DNA of 64,000 nt from contig CAZIJU010000001.1 of NCBI GenBank assembly GCA_964539745.1, positions 62,001 to 126,000 on the forward strand. Reading direction: 5' to 3'. Both the position numbers and the translations under genes were made by a program. Shown here piece after piece: positions 25,541 to 33,035 of the stretch. The notes under the pieces are model-generated. The model had not been told where the DNA came from and ran no database searches. It worked only from the letters and a program-made list of their open reading frames with translations. Source of the stretch: DSNY01 sp964539745. Its GTDB lineage: Bacteria > Pseudomonadota > Gammaproteobacteria > Burkholderiales > Burkholderiaceae_F. Position 1 is the stretch's first letter. Every line of letters starts with the position of its first letter.

Positions 25541-26391
25541 CAGGCAAGCTCCCTGAGCGCGCGGACGAGCAGGCGGCGCACGGCATCGAGCCGGTAGGCG
25601 CGCGTGCCGCGCACGTCGTCGATCGGTGAAAGCGGCGCAGCCGCGGCGTCGAGCACGGACTCGGCGCGCGCGACGATCTCGCCGCGCGGTGCGCGGGCGA
25701 CGGCCGCTTCGAGCGCCGGCAGCCGCTGCGCGGCCGCCGCGCAGGCGCCCACCGCGACGCCGCAGTAGGTCACTCGATCGGATTCGTCGAAATCAAGCGC
25801 CGCGGCGACCATCGCGATCGAGATGACCAGGTAGCGCCGGTGTCCGAGCTTCAGGAACACCGAGCGTGCCCGCTGCGACCGCGCCGGAATCCGCACGGCG
25901 ACGAGCAGTTCGTCCGGCCGGCATGCCGTGCGCCGGTTGCCGAGCACGAACTGCGCGAGCGGCAGCGCGCGCGCCCCCGATGCGCTCGCGAGTTCCACCG
26001 TTGCATCGAGCGCCAGCAGCGGCGGGATGCCGTCGGCCGCCGGCGATGCGTTGCACAGGTTGCCGCCGACGGTACCGCGGTTCTGGATCTGCACGGCCCC
26101 GACCTCGTGCGCCGCCTGTGCGAGCGCCGCGCAGTGCGCAGGCAGCGCAGCGCGCGCGACTTCGCTCCACGTCACGGCCGCACCGATGCGCAGCGCGCCG
26201 TCGGGCCTCACCTCGAGTCCGCGCAGCTCGTCGATCGCGCTCACGTCGAGCAGCGGCTGCGGCAGCGGCCGGCCGACGTGCGCCGGGTACAGATCGGTAC
26301 CGCCCGCGAGCACCCGGTGCGGCGCGCGGGCGAGCACCTGCAGCGCGGCATCGAGCCGCACGGGCCGCACGTAATGCATCGGCGCTGGCAT
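25540..26391 (-). CDS. FAD-binding subunit of the molybdenum hydroxylase (CoxM/XdhB type)
   Basis: This 283-residue FAD subunit passes electrons from the Mo/Fe-S chain to an acceptor. FAD-binding motifs are LAGGTDLYP near the N-terminus and VGAVQIQNRGTVGGNLCNASPAAD in the middle, both typical of the family. A C-terminal CO-dehydrogenase-flavoprotein domain follows. ATG 26391 is chosen, with a possible GAGA ribosome-binding site 8 bases before it; a GTG at 26421 is an alternative. It is the first gene of the minus-strand cluster, next to the palindrome at 26489. Confidence 0.92.
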   Translation of the reverse strand: MPAPMHYVRPVRLDAALQVLARAPHRVLAGGTDLYPAHVGRPLPQPLLDVSAIDELRGLEVRPDGALRIGAAVTWSEVARAALPAHCAALAQAAHEVGAVQIQNRGTVGGNLCNASPAADGIPPLLALDATVELASASGARALPLAQFVLGNRRTACRPDELLVAVRIPARSQRARSVFLKLGHRRYLVISIAMVAAALDFDESDRVTYCGVAVGACAAAAQRLPALEAAVARAPRGEIVARAESVLDAAAAPLSPIDDVRGTRAYRLDAVRRLLVRALRELA

Positions 26392-26488
26392 GCCGGTCGT
26401 CTCGCGTAAGCCCCTTTTCACCGTGGACCTGCCGCGCGCCGCTCGGGCGACCCGCTGGCGCGCGGCGGCTGGCTAGGCTAAATTCCAA

Positions 26489-26512
26489 TCAATGAAGCTT
26501 TTACTTCATTGA
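26489..26512. promoter_or_regulatory. 24-bp palindrome, candidate operator between divergent promoters
   Basis: TCAATGAAG is followed by a 6-base spacer (CTTTTA) and its exact reverse complement CTTCATTGA. It is A+T-rich in a region of about 67% G+C and lies in the 218 bp between the molybdenum hydroxylase operon (minus) and the ferredoxin-NADP reductase gene (plus). Size and symmetry suit a TetR-family operator, perhaps for the regulator at 11571. A transcription terminator is unlikely because no T-run follows and no gene ends here. Confidence 0.6.
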
Positions 26513-26609
26513 GCGACGCGAAAATTAGTCCAGGTTGGCCGGCGCGTCAATCGTGCAGCGCGTCTGCGCGGCAGACCCGGCAACCCGGCCCATGGAGAGC
26601 GAAACCGCG

Positions 26610-27698
26610 ATGCACAACGACGTCGAAGCCACGCGGCTGCAAGCCGTAGCCCCGCATGGTGGCCCCATCGAAACCGACGCCTTGGTCGTCGGCGCCGGCC
26701 CGGTCGGACTGTTCCAGATCTTCGAGCTCGGGCTGCTCGAGATCAAGGCGCACATCGTCGACTCGCTGAAGGAAGTCGGCGGACAGTGCATCGAGCTGTA
26801 TCCGGACAAGCCGATCTACGACATCCCGGCGGTGCCTGTGTGCACCGGCAAAGAGCTGACCGACAACTTGCTGAAACAGATCGAGCCGTTCGGCGCGACG
26901 TTCCACCTGGGCCAGGAAGTCACGGTCGTCCAAAAGCGCGACGACGGACGCTTCGACGTCGAGACCTCCGCCGGCACGCGCTTCGTGACGAAGACCGTGT
27001 TCATCGCCGCCGGTGTCGGCAGTTTCCAGCCGCGCACGCTAAAGGTTCCCGGCATCGAAAAGTTCGAGGGCAAGCAGGTCTTCTACCGCGTCAAGGACCC
27101 GTCGCGGTTCTACGGCCGCAACCTCGTGATCTGCGGCGGCGGCGACTCGGCGCTCGACTGGACGCTCGACCTCGTCGGCAAGGCCGAAAGCGTGGTGCTG
27201 CTGCACCGTCGCGACGGCTTCCGCGCCGCGCCGGCATCGGTCGCGAAAATGCGCGAACTATGCGAGCAAATGCAGATGCAGTTTCTCGTCGGACAGATCT
27301 CCGGCTTCGAGGAGTCCGACGGAAAGCTCACCGAGATACGCGTGACCTCCGCCGACGGCGTCACCCGCCGGCTGCCGCTGGACGATCTGCTGGTGTTCTT
27401 TGGTCTATCGCCGAAGCTCGGGCCGATCGCCGACTGGGGGCTCGCGCTCGAACGCAAACAGATCGTCGTCGACACCGAGAAGTTCGAGACCAGCGTGCCG
27501 GGCATCTTCGCCGTCGGCGACATCAATACGTACCCGGGCAAGAAGAAGCTGATCCTGTCGGGCTTCCACGAGGCCGCGCTCGCCGCCTTCGGGGCGGCGA
27601 GGTACGTCTTCCCCGACAAGAAGATCCACCTGCAGTACACCACCACGAGTCCGAAACTGCACAAGGTGCTCGGCGTCGAGACGCCGGTGTTCGACTGA
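26610..27698 (+). CDS. Ferredoxin/flavodoxin-NADP+ reductase, thioredoxin-reductase-like (type 2 FNR)
   Basis: The 362-residue flavoprotein has an N-terminal FAD motif VVGAGPVGLFQIFELGLLEI, the segment GGQCIELYPDKPIYDIPA found in YumC-type FNRs, an NADPH motif VICGGGDSALDWTLDL and the C-terminal GIFAVGDINTYPGKKKLI. It lacks the CxxC disulfide of true thioredoxin reductases. A GGAGAG ribosome-binding site is 9 bases before ATG 26610. It may simply be the housekeeping FNR, or it may feed electrons to the reductase cluster across the shared palindromic promoter region (inference). Confidence 0.9.
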   Translation: MHNDVEATRLQAVAPHGGPIETDALVVGAGPVGLFQIFELGLLEIKAHIVDSLKEVGGQCIELYPDKPIYDIPAVPVCTGKELTDNLLKQIEPFGATFHLGQEVTVVQKRDDGRFDVETSAGTRFVTKTVFIAAGVGSFQPRTLKVPGIEKFEGKQVFYRVKDPSRFYGRNLVICGGGDSALDWTLDLVGKAESVVLLHRRDGFRAAPASVAKMRELCEQMQMQFLVGQISGFEESDGKLTEIRVTSADGVTRRLPLDDLLVFFGLSPKLGPIADWGLALERKQIVVDTEKFETSVPGIFAVGDINTYPGKKKLILSGFHEAALAAFGAARYVFPDKKIHLQYTTTSPKLHKVLGVETPVFD

Positions 27699-27777
27699 GC
27701 CCGAAGATTACGGTCGCTCGACGCGACGTGCGCGCAGTCCGCGGCGAACGAACGGCCTTGCGAGCCGGCCGGCGCGA

Positions 27778-28350
27778 TCAGGCTTCGGGCGCACGAACGA
27801 AGCCGAACCGCTGCTCCAGCGCGGCAGCACGCAGCCGCTCGAACGGCCGCAGCGCGCCGGCGACGCGCAGCAGCGCGGGCGACGCGAAAGCCGCGACATC
27901 GCCGCTCAACCATCGCTGCAGCGCGTGATCGTCGAGCGGAACGCCGTGCGCGTCGGCCACCACGCGGACGAACGCAGCGGTGTCGGAATCGTCGACGACG
28001 CCGGCGCCGAAGTCGGTCTGCAGCACGAAGCGGCCGTCGTCGAGTATGCCCGCCGCGAGCAGCGCCCGCGGCTTCGCATCGGTGTGCGCGCGCAACGCGC
28101 CGTCGGCGTCGAGCCGGTAGACCCACGGTGTGACCTCGAGCTCGACGTACACGCGCTGCGGCCCGTTCTGGAAGAACCAGCGGCCGCGCTCGTCCGCGGC
28201 ATAGTTGCGGCCGATGAACTCGCGGATCGCCGCGTTCGCGATCGTCTGACCCTTGATCCGCCATTCGCCGCGCGCCGTGAGCGCGAGCCAGCCGAACACC
28301 GCCGGCACGTTGGGCCACTTGGCGATCGCGGCAAGCACGCTGTCGTCCAT
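27778..28350 (-). CDS. Conserved Burkholderiales protein of unknown function
   Basis: This is a 190-residue soluble-looking protein with no signal peptide. It carries strongly conserved-looking segments such as WPNVPAVFGWLALTARGEWRIKG, FIGRNYAADERGRWFFQNGPQRVYVELEVTPWVYRL and LLAAGILDDGRFVLQTD. I recognise it as a small DUF family common in Burkholderiales (possibly DUF2946-like numbering, not certain) and can give no function. It is convergent with the FNR gene. No catalytic motif stands out. Confidence 0.75.
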   Translation of the reverse strand: MDDSVLAAIAKWPNVPAVFGWLALTARGEWRIKGQTIANAAIREFIGRNYAADERGRWFFQNGPQRVYVELEVTPWVYRLDADGALRAHTDAKPRALLAAGILDDGRFVLQTDFGAGVVDDSDTAAFVRVVADAHGVPLDDHALQRWLSGDVAAFASPALLRVAGALRPFERLRAAALEQRFGFVRAPEA

Positions 28351-28876
28351 GCGCGAAGCTTAACTTCACGTCGCAGCACCTCGCGCGCTTCGGATGCCCG
28401 GTTTGCACCCGGAGACGGGTGAGGTTGCGATGCTGCACCGACGACGCGCATCGCGGATGAACCGCGTCGCCGCGCGATCCCGGCGACAGCGGCACGGTCG
28501 AAGCGCAGGCCGACGACGCGAGGATCGACGCCCGTCGCCCGCGCATCGACGATCGCGTCCGTACGCCCTGGGATCGACGGAGGCGCAGATCGCTGGCGCG
28601 CGAGCGATCCGCGCGCCGCCCCGCCGCATGCCCTCGGCGGCCCGCGCAAGGACGATCGGGCCCACGCCCGGTCGCTGCGCCTCGCCAAAAAGACACGTCG
28701 ACCGCCCGGCCGCGACGATCGGCAAGACGGCGTCGCCGGCCGATCGCATCGACGGCGTCGACACGCGCCGCGCGCACCGCGCGCCGGCAACGCCGATCGG
28801 GCGGACGGCCCCGCACCGGCAGCACGTTGCGCGGACGGGCGTCAGGCGCCGTCGCTCACGCAACGCGCGCGGCCCG
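28351..28876. other. 526-bp intergenic stretch with no supported gene
   Basis: Open frames on both strands here are arginine-rich, lack ribosome-binding sites and show no recognisable family. No palindromic repeat or tRNA-like structure was seen. It separates the 190-residue DUF gene from the copper chaperone, both on the minus strand, and may be a decayed gene. Confidence 0.5.
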
Positions 28877-29356
28877 CTACTTTTTGTGGTCGCCGTGCAT
28901 CGGTGCGGCGGCGCCGATCGCGCGCACGGGCACGTCGAGCTTCACTTCGCCCGCGCGCTCGAACCTGAGCGTCAGCGGAAACGTCTGGCCCGCCTTCAAC
29001 GGCGCCTTCAAGCCGATCAACATGACGTGCAGTCCGCCGGGTTTCAGCTCGGTCGTGGCGCCGCCGGTGACGTCGATCGCCTCCACCTTGCGCATGCGCA
29101 TCGTGCTGCCGTCCATCATGTGCGTGTGCAGCTCGACGACATCGGCGACGGGGGCGCTGGCGGCGACGAGCTTGTCGGTCGCCCCCGCATTGCGGATCTT
29201 CAGGTACGCGGCACCGCTGGTCTGGCCGGGCACCGTGGCACGCGCCCACGCATCGGAAAGGCTTAGCGCGCCGGCCTTGGTGTCGTGGTCGTGCGCACCG
29301 ACCGCGCTGGCGGCGGCGAGAAATGCAATCGCGAGAAGATGGTGGACAGTCTTCAT
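28877..29356 (-). CDS. Periplasmic copper chaperone PCu(A)C
   Basis: This 159-residue precursor has a signal peptide (about residues 1-21, ending VGA) and a cupredoxin-like PCu(A)C domain. It delivers Cu(I) to cytochrome oxidase or copper sites in the periplasm. The canonical H-X10-M-X21-H-X-M pattern is intact at H77, M88, H110 and M112. The N-terminal HDHD and C-terminal MHGDHKK may also bind copper. AAAGGAG lies just before ATG 29356. A DUF2946 gene, a common companion, lies upstream on the same strand. Confidence 0.94.
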   Translation of the reverse strand: MKTVHHLLAIAFLAAASAVGAHDHDTKAGALSLSDAWARATVPGQTSGAAYLKIRNAGATDKLVAASAPVADVVELHTHMMDGSTMRMRKVEAIDVTGGATTELKPGGLHVMLIGLKAPLKAGQTFPLTLRFERAGEVKLDVPVRAIGAAAPMHGDHKK

Positions 29357-29384
29357 TTGCGCTCCTTTCGATCGCCCGCAGGCG

Positions 29385-29627
29385 TTAAGCATCGGAAAAC
29401 TCACGGCAGTCGAACGGCGTTCCGCCGTTGTCGCCCGCGCCGGGTCGAACCGCGCAGCCGCCGTCCGGAAGCACCGACGCGCCGCCATCGCGCCAGGACG
29501 CCAGCGCGATGGCGATCGCCAACGCGGCCACCGGCAGCGAACGGATGTCCGGATTGCCCAGGTCGAATTCAGGGCGGTGGCAGGCGGACGACGAGTCGTG
29601 CGCCACGAAGGTCGGGATCGGAAGCAT
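29385..29627 (-). CDS. Small hypothetical protein between copper genes
   Basis: This is an 80-residue frame with a GAGGTG ribosome-binding site 9 bases before the ATG and one hydrophobic stretch (LPVAALAIAIALASW, about residues 31-45). Two cysteines (in CAVRP and FDCREF) lie near the C-terminus. It sits between the DUF2946 gene and the PCu(A)C gene on the same strand with short gaps, so a membrane or periplasmic copper-related role is possible. There is no recognisable family, and it may not be real. Confidence 0.35.
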   Translation of the reverse strand: MLPIPTFVAHDSSSACHRPEFDLGNPDIRSLPVAALAIAIALASWRDGGASVLPDGGCAVRPGAGDNGGTPFDCREFSDA

Positions 29628-29729
29628 GGTCGAATCACCTCGAAATCGGTTGAGCCGCCGCGGCTTGCGCGCGGGCGGCGACGTCGCGCACGTCGCCGCT
29701 GACGACGTGCGCGATCCAGGCGGAAAGGC

Positions 29730-30089
29730 TCAGCCGAAGCGAGGCGGTGCGCGCGGCTGCGCGGCCGACCACTCCGCGCGCAGCGCAGGCGCGTGCGCGG
29801 CAGCGCTCGCATGGGGCGCGGCCTGCGCGGGTGCGCGGACCCGCAACGCCGCCGGCGGCGGCGCAGCGAACGAGCCCGCATGCGGCGCGCAATACGGACA
29901 GTGCGCGTTGTTCGCGTAACCACCCGCCGGCGCAGGCTCGTCCAGCGCACCGGCAACCGCGATGCGCGAGGTGCAGATCTCGCCGGACGGCGCGGGCAGC
30001 CGCGCGGCTGCCACGGCCGACGCGAACGCATTGAACAGGATCGCGACAACCGCGATCGCTGCGATCGGACGTCGAGCGCGCCTCAGCAT
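29730..30089 (-). CDS. DUF2946 domain protein, probable copper-associated membrane/periplasmic protein
   Basis: The 119-residue product starts with basic residues and a hydrophobic helix (RRPIAAIAVVAILFNAFASAVAAA), then a C-terminal region with the HCPYCAPHAG motif, a metal-site-like signature seen in DUF2946 proteins. These often lie next to PCu(A)C chaperones and copper-responsive TonB receptors; here the PCu(A)C gene lies downstream. The exact function is not established. The proline/alanine-rich tail is poorly conserved-looking. Confidence 0.7.
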   Translation of the reverse strand: MLRRARRPIAAIAVVAILFNAFASAVAAARLPAPSGEICTSRIAVAGALDEPAPAGGYANNAHCPYCAPHAGSFAAPPPAALRVRAPAQAAPHASAAAHAPALRAEWSAAQPRAPPRFG

Positions 30090-30250
30090 GGCGCGGTGAC
30101 GCTACCGCACGCCGATGCGGACTTCAACCGCTTCGCCGCGATGCGACTGCCCATTCGCGTATGGGGATCGGCCCTACCGGGTGCGGGCCGCACCCGCCAC
30201 TGGCAGCGCGGCGCTCGTGCCTGCCGGGACGCGTGGCAGACCGTGCCGAC

Positions 30251-31225
30251 TTATCTGCCGCGCTCGAAGAACTCGAACAGCCGCTGCGGCAGGAAGTCGA
30301 GGCTGCCGGGTGGCGTGCCCTGCGCGAATCCGATGTGCCCACCCTCGTCGGGCTGCTCGAGCACGACGTGCCGGGAGACTTCGTGCGGGCGCGGCAGGCT
30401 CGCTGCCGGCACGAACGGATCGTTCTTCGCGTTCAGCACCAGGTGCGGCACCTTGACGCCGCCGAGCCAGGGCTTGCCGGAGGCGCGCGCCCAGTAGTCG
30501 TCGGTGTTGCGAAAGCCGTGGACCGGTGCGGTGTACACGTTGTCGAACTCGTACAGATTGCGGCTGGCGCGCAGCGCACCGGCATCGGCGATGCCCGGGA
30601 AGCGGCGTGCCTTATCGAGCGCCTTGCGCTTGAGCGTAGCGAGGAACATCTTCGTATAGACGAGGTTGAAACCGCGACCGAGCGCCGCGCCGCCGGCGGC
30701 CAGATCGAGCGGAGAGCCGACCGATGCGGCGGCAGCGACGAAGCGCGCATCCTCTTCGCGTTCGCCGAGCCACTTGGCGAGCATGTTGCCGCCGAGCGAA
30801 ATGCCGGCCGCGTGCAATCTGGCTTGCGGCCAGCGCGCACGGACGCGCCACAGGATCCAGTCGCACTCGGCAGAGTCGCCCGAGTGGTATGCGCGCGGCA
30901 GGCGGTTCGGCTCGCCCGAGCAGCCGCGGAAATGCGGCACCATCCCGCGCCAGCCGCGGTCGGCGGAGTGCCGCATGATCGCGAGCGCGTAGTGGCTGCG
31001 CGAACAGCCCTCAAGCCCGTGAAAGAGCACGAGCACCGGCGCGTCGGCGGCGGACGGTTCCGGCTGCGCGAAGTCGACGTCGATGAAGTCGCCGTCGGGC
31101 GTGTCCCAGCGTTCGCGCCGGTAGGCGACGTGCGGTCGCGGCACGAACTTGGCGGCGACGATCGTTTGCGAGTGCGCCCCCGGCAGCCAGCGCGGCGCGC
31201 GGTAGCGGCTCTCGATCAACGGCAT
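30251..31225 (-). CDS. Alpha/beta-fold hydrolase, YheT family
   Basis: This is a 324-residue cytosolic hydrolase of the YheT (AB hydrolase 4) family. The N-terminal PRWLPGAHSQTIVAA segment, VLVLFHGLEGCSRSHY, the nucleophile elbow AAGISLGGNML (Ser), the NAKNDPFVP aspartate segment and the EQPDEGGHIGF histidine fit the catalytic triad. The natural substrate is unknown; esterase activity is typical. The start could be ATG 31225 (used) or GTG 31240. A single palindromic repeat lies just upstream. Confidence 0.9.
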   Translation of the reverse strand: MPLIESRYRAPRWLPGAHSQTIVAAKFVPRPHVAYRRERWDTPDGDFIDVDFAQPEPSAADAPVLVLFHGLEGCSRSHYALAIMRHSADRGWRGMVPHFRGCSGEPNRLPRAYHSGDSAECDWILWRVRARWPQARLHAAGISLGGNMLAKWLGEREEDARFVAAAASVGSPLDLAAGGAALGRGFNLVYTKMFLATLKRKALDKARRFPGIADAGALRASRNLYEFDNVYTAPVHGFRNTDDYWARASGKPWLGGVKVPHLVLNAKNDPFVPAASLPRPHEVSRHVVLEQPDEGGHIGFAQGTPPGSLDFLPQRLFEFFERGR

Positions 31226-31269
31226 GGCAAGGGCGCTCACCCGCCCTTCGTCGTCCGGGCGCAAGCGGG

Positions 31270-31330
31270 GGGTCTCAAACGTTCGGAGCGCAGAGATCCC
31301 TCACCTTCGGTTCGGAATGACAAAGCATTT
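31270..31330. repeat. Single palindromic repeat unit
   Basis: A degenerate unit (GATCCCTCACC...GGTTCGGAATGAC) of the same family that forms the tandem arrays and the interior of the MITE-like elements. It lies between the YheT gene start and the NTF2-like gene stop. Confidence 0.7.
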
Positions 31331-31335
31331 CAGGT

Positions 31336-31776
31336 TCAATGCAACGGGCCGCTCGGCGCCTCGATGTCGCGCGCCTCGCCTTCGGGCGCGGGCGAGGCAT
31401 GGTGCAGCACCATCTTCCAGCCGCCGGGCGTCTTGACGTAGGCGTTGGTCGCGAACACGTGGGCGATCTGCTGCTGTCGCCCCTGCGTGACGATGACCTC
31501 CTCGATCACCGCATGCAGCGCGACCGTCGGCGTCTCGAGCGATTTCTTGGAGCTCGCGCGGATCCGCAGCGGCCCGTTGGCGAGGATCGCGCGCCACGAG
31601 CCGACCACGGCCGCATGACCGACCAGCCGCGGGCCGTTCGGATGAATGCACGCGACATCCTCGTCGTCGAGCCAGAGCTCGGCCACCGCTTCGGCGTCCG
31701 CGGCTTCGAGCGCGTCGTAGAAGGCCTGCTCGCACTCGGCGGGCGAAGCGAACAGCAGCGGTTTCGTCAGCGACAT
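31336..31776 (-). CDS. NTF2-like (SnoaL-type) protein
   Basis: This is a 146-residue single-domain protein of the NTF2-like/SnoaL fold. Typical features are AFYDALEAADAEAVAELWLDDEDVACIHPNGPRLVGHAAVVGSW and a C-terminal strand with TPGGWKMVLHHASP. Members are ketosteroid-isomerase-like enzymes or ligand-binding proteins of unknown role. No active-site assignment is safe. It stands alone between the YheT gene and the zinc-ribbon/ilvE pair, all on the minus strand. Confidence 0.85.
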   Translation of the reverse strand: MSLTKPLLFASPAECEQAFYDALEAADAEAVAELWLDDEDVACIHPNGPRLVGHAAVVGSWRAILANGPLRIRASSKKSLETPTVALHAVIEEVIVTQGRQQQIAHVFATNAYVKTPGGWKMVLHHASPAPEGEARDIEAPSGPLH

Positions 31777-31839
31777 CTTCGCGTGCGAGTCCGGCTCGCT
31801 CGTGCGCGACGCCGCGCGAGCGGCGCCGGCACGCCGGAC

Positions 31840-32034
31840 TCAGTGGCCTTTGACGACCTCGCCCGGCTTCAGCCGGTAGCGCGTTCCGCAGTACGGACAC
31901 ATCGCCTCGCCGGTCTTGGTCACGTCGAGAAACACGCGCGGATGGTAGTTCCACAGAGGCATCGACGGATTCGGACAGAACGCGGGCAGGTCCTTCGCCG
32001 TGAGCTCGACCACGGGCAGTTCGGTCGTCGTCAT
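31840..32034 (-). CDS. CHCC-type zinc-finger protein
   Basis: The 64-residue protein matches the zf-CHCC domain, found in mitochondrial complex I subunit NDUFS6 and in small bacterial proteins. The ligands are visible in order: Cys in FCPNP, His in NYHPRVF, then CPYC. Its ATG overlaps the ilvE stop (ATGA), so the two are translated together; this linkage to ilvE is common in betaproteobacteria. The bacterial role is not known. Confidence 0.9.
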   Translation of the reverse strand: MTTTELPVVELTAKDLPAFCPNPSMPLWNYHPRVFLDVTKTGEAMCPYCGTRYRLKPGEVVKGH

Positions 32035-32951
32035 ACTTTCGTCAGCCAATGCTTGTACTTCGCCGCGCGGCCGTTGACCACGTCGAAGAACAGGTTCTGG
32101 ATTTTCTCCGTGATCGGACCGCGCCGCCCCGCGCCGATCGGCCGACCGTCCAGTTCGCGGATCGGCGTGACTTCGGCGGCGGTGCCGGTGAAAAACGCCT
32201 CATCGGCCAGATACACGTCGTCGCGCGTCATCGGCATCGCGGTCACCGCAAGCCCGAGGTCGGCCGCGAGCTCGATCACGCTGCGGCGGGTGATGCCGAT
32301 CAGCCCGGAGACCATCTGCGGTTCGTACAGGCGGCCGTCGCGCACGATGAAGAGGTTTTCCCCCGCGCCCTCGGCGACGAAACCGTTGGTGTCCAGCAGC
32401 AGCGCTTCGTCGTAGCCCTCGCGCGTCGCTTCGAGGTTGGCGAGGATCGAGTTGACATAGTGGCCCGCGGTCTTGGAACGCACCATCGACACGTTGATGT
32501 GATGCCGCGCGTACGACGAGGTCTTCACGCGGATGCCCTTCTGCAGTCCTTCCTCGCCGAGGTACGCGCCCCACGGCCAAGCAGCGATCGCCACGTGCAC
32601 CTTCGCGCCCTTGGGGCTGACGCCCATTTTTTCCGAGCCGTAGAAGACGATCGGCCGCAAGTAGCACGCGTCGAGCCTGTTGGCGCGAACGACCTCGCGC
32701 TGCGCGTCCGAGATCTGTTCGGGCGAATACGGGATCTCCATCATGAAGATCTTCGCCGAGTTGAACAGCCGCTCGGTGTGCTCGCGCAACCGGAAGATCG
32801 CCGTGCCGTCGGCGGTCTTGTACGCGCGGACGCCTTCGAAGACCGCAAGCCCGTAGTGCAGCGAATGCGTCAACACGTGCGTGGTCGCATCGCGCCAAGG
32901 CACCAGTTTGCCGTCGTACCAGATCCACCCATCGCGGTCGGCCATCGACAT
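32031..32951 (-). CDS. ilvE: Branched-chain amino acid aminotransferase
   Basis: IlvE transfers amino groups between glutamate and the 2-oxo acids of Leu, Ile and Val using PLP. The 306-residue protein opens MSMADRDGWIWYDGKLVPWRDATTHVLTHSLHYG, the betaproteobacterial IlvE pattern. It contains the SKTAGHYVNSILANLEATREGYDEALLLD region, which includes the PLP-lysine helix neighbourhood, and EGAGENLFIV. GGAGAAAG lies 7 bases before ATG 32951; an ATG three bases upstream is also possible. An exporter set for branched-chain amino acids (azlCD) lies on the other strand downstream. Confidence 0.95.
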   Translation of the reverse strand: MSMADRDGWIWYDGKLVPWRDATTHVLTHSLHYGLAVFEGVRAYKTADGTAIFRLREHTERLFNSAKIFMMEIPYSPEQISDAQREVVRANRLDACYLRPIVFYGSEKMGVSPKGAKVHVAIAAWPWGAYLGEEGLQKGIRVKTSSYARHHINVSMVRSKTAGHYVNSILANLEATREGYDEALLLDTNGFVAEGAGENLFIVRDGRLYEPQMVSGLIGITRRSVIELAADLGLAVTAMPMTRDDVYLADEAFFTGTAAEVTPIRELDGRPIGAGRRGPITEKIQNLFFDVVNGRAAKYKHWLTKV

Positions 32952-33035
32952 CATCTTTCTCCCGGAAGCGAGAGGCGGATTCTAGCGAGTCGGCCCGCCT
33001 TCCCACTTCTATAATCCGCAGCTCAGGGAGCCTCG

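Noticed and set aside
26489..26512. Palindrome as a terminator
   Set aside because: No gene ends here and no T-run follows; it lies between two divergent starts.
28394..29266. Plus-strand frame of 290 residues across the copper chaperone
   Set aside because: Arginine-rich antisense shadow of the PCu(A)C gene; no start signal or domain.
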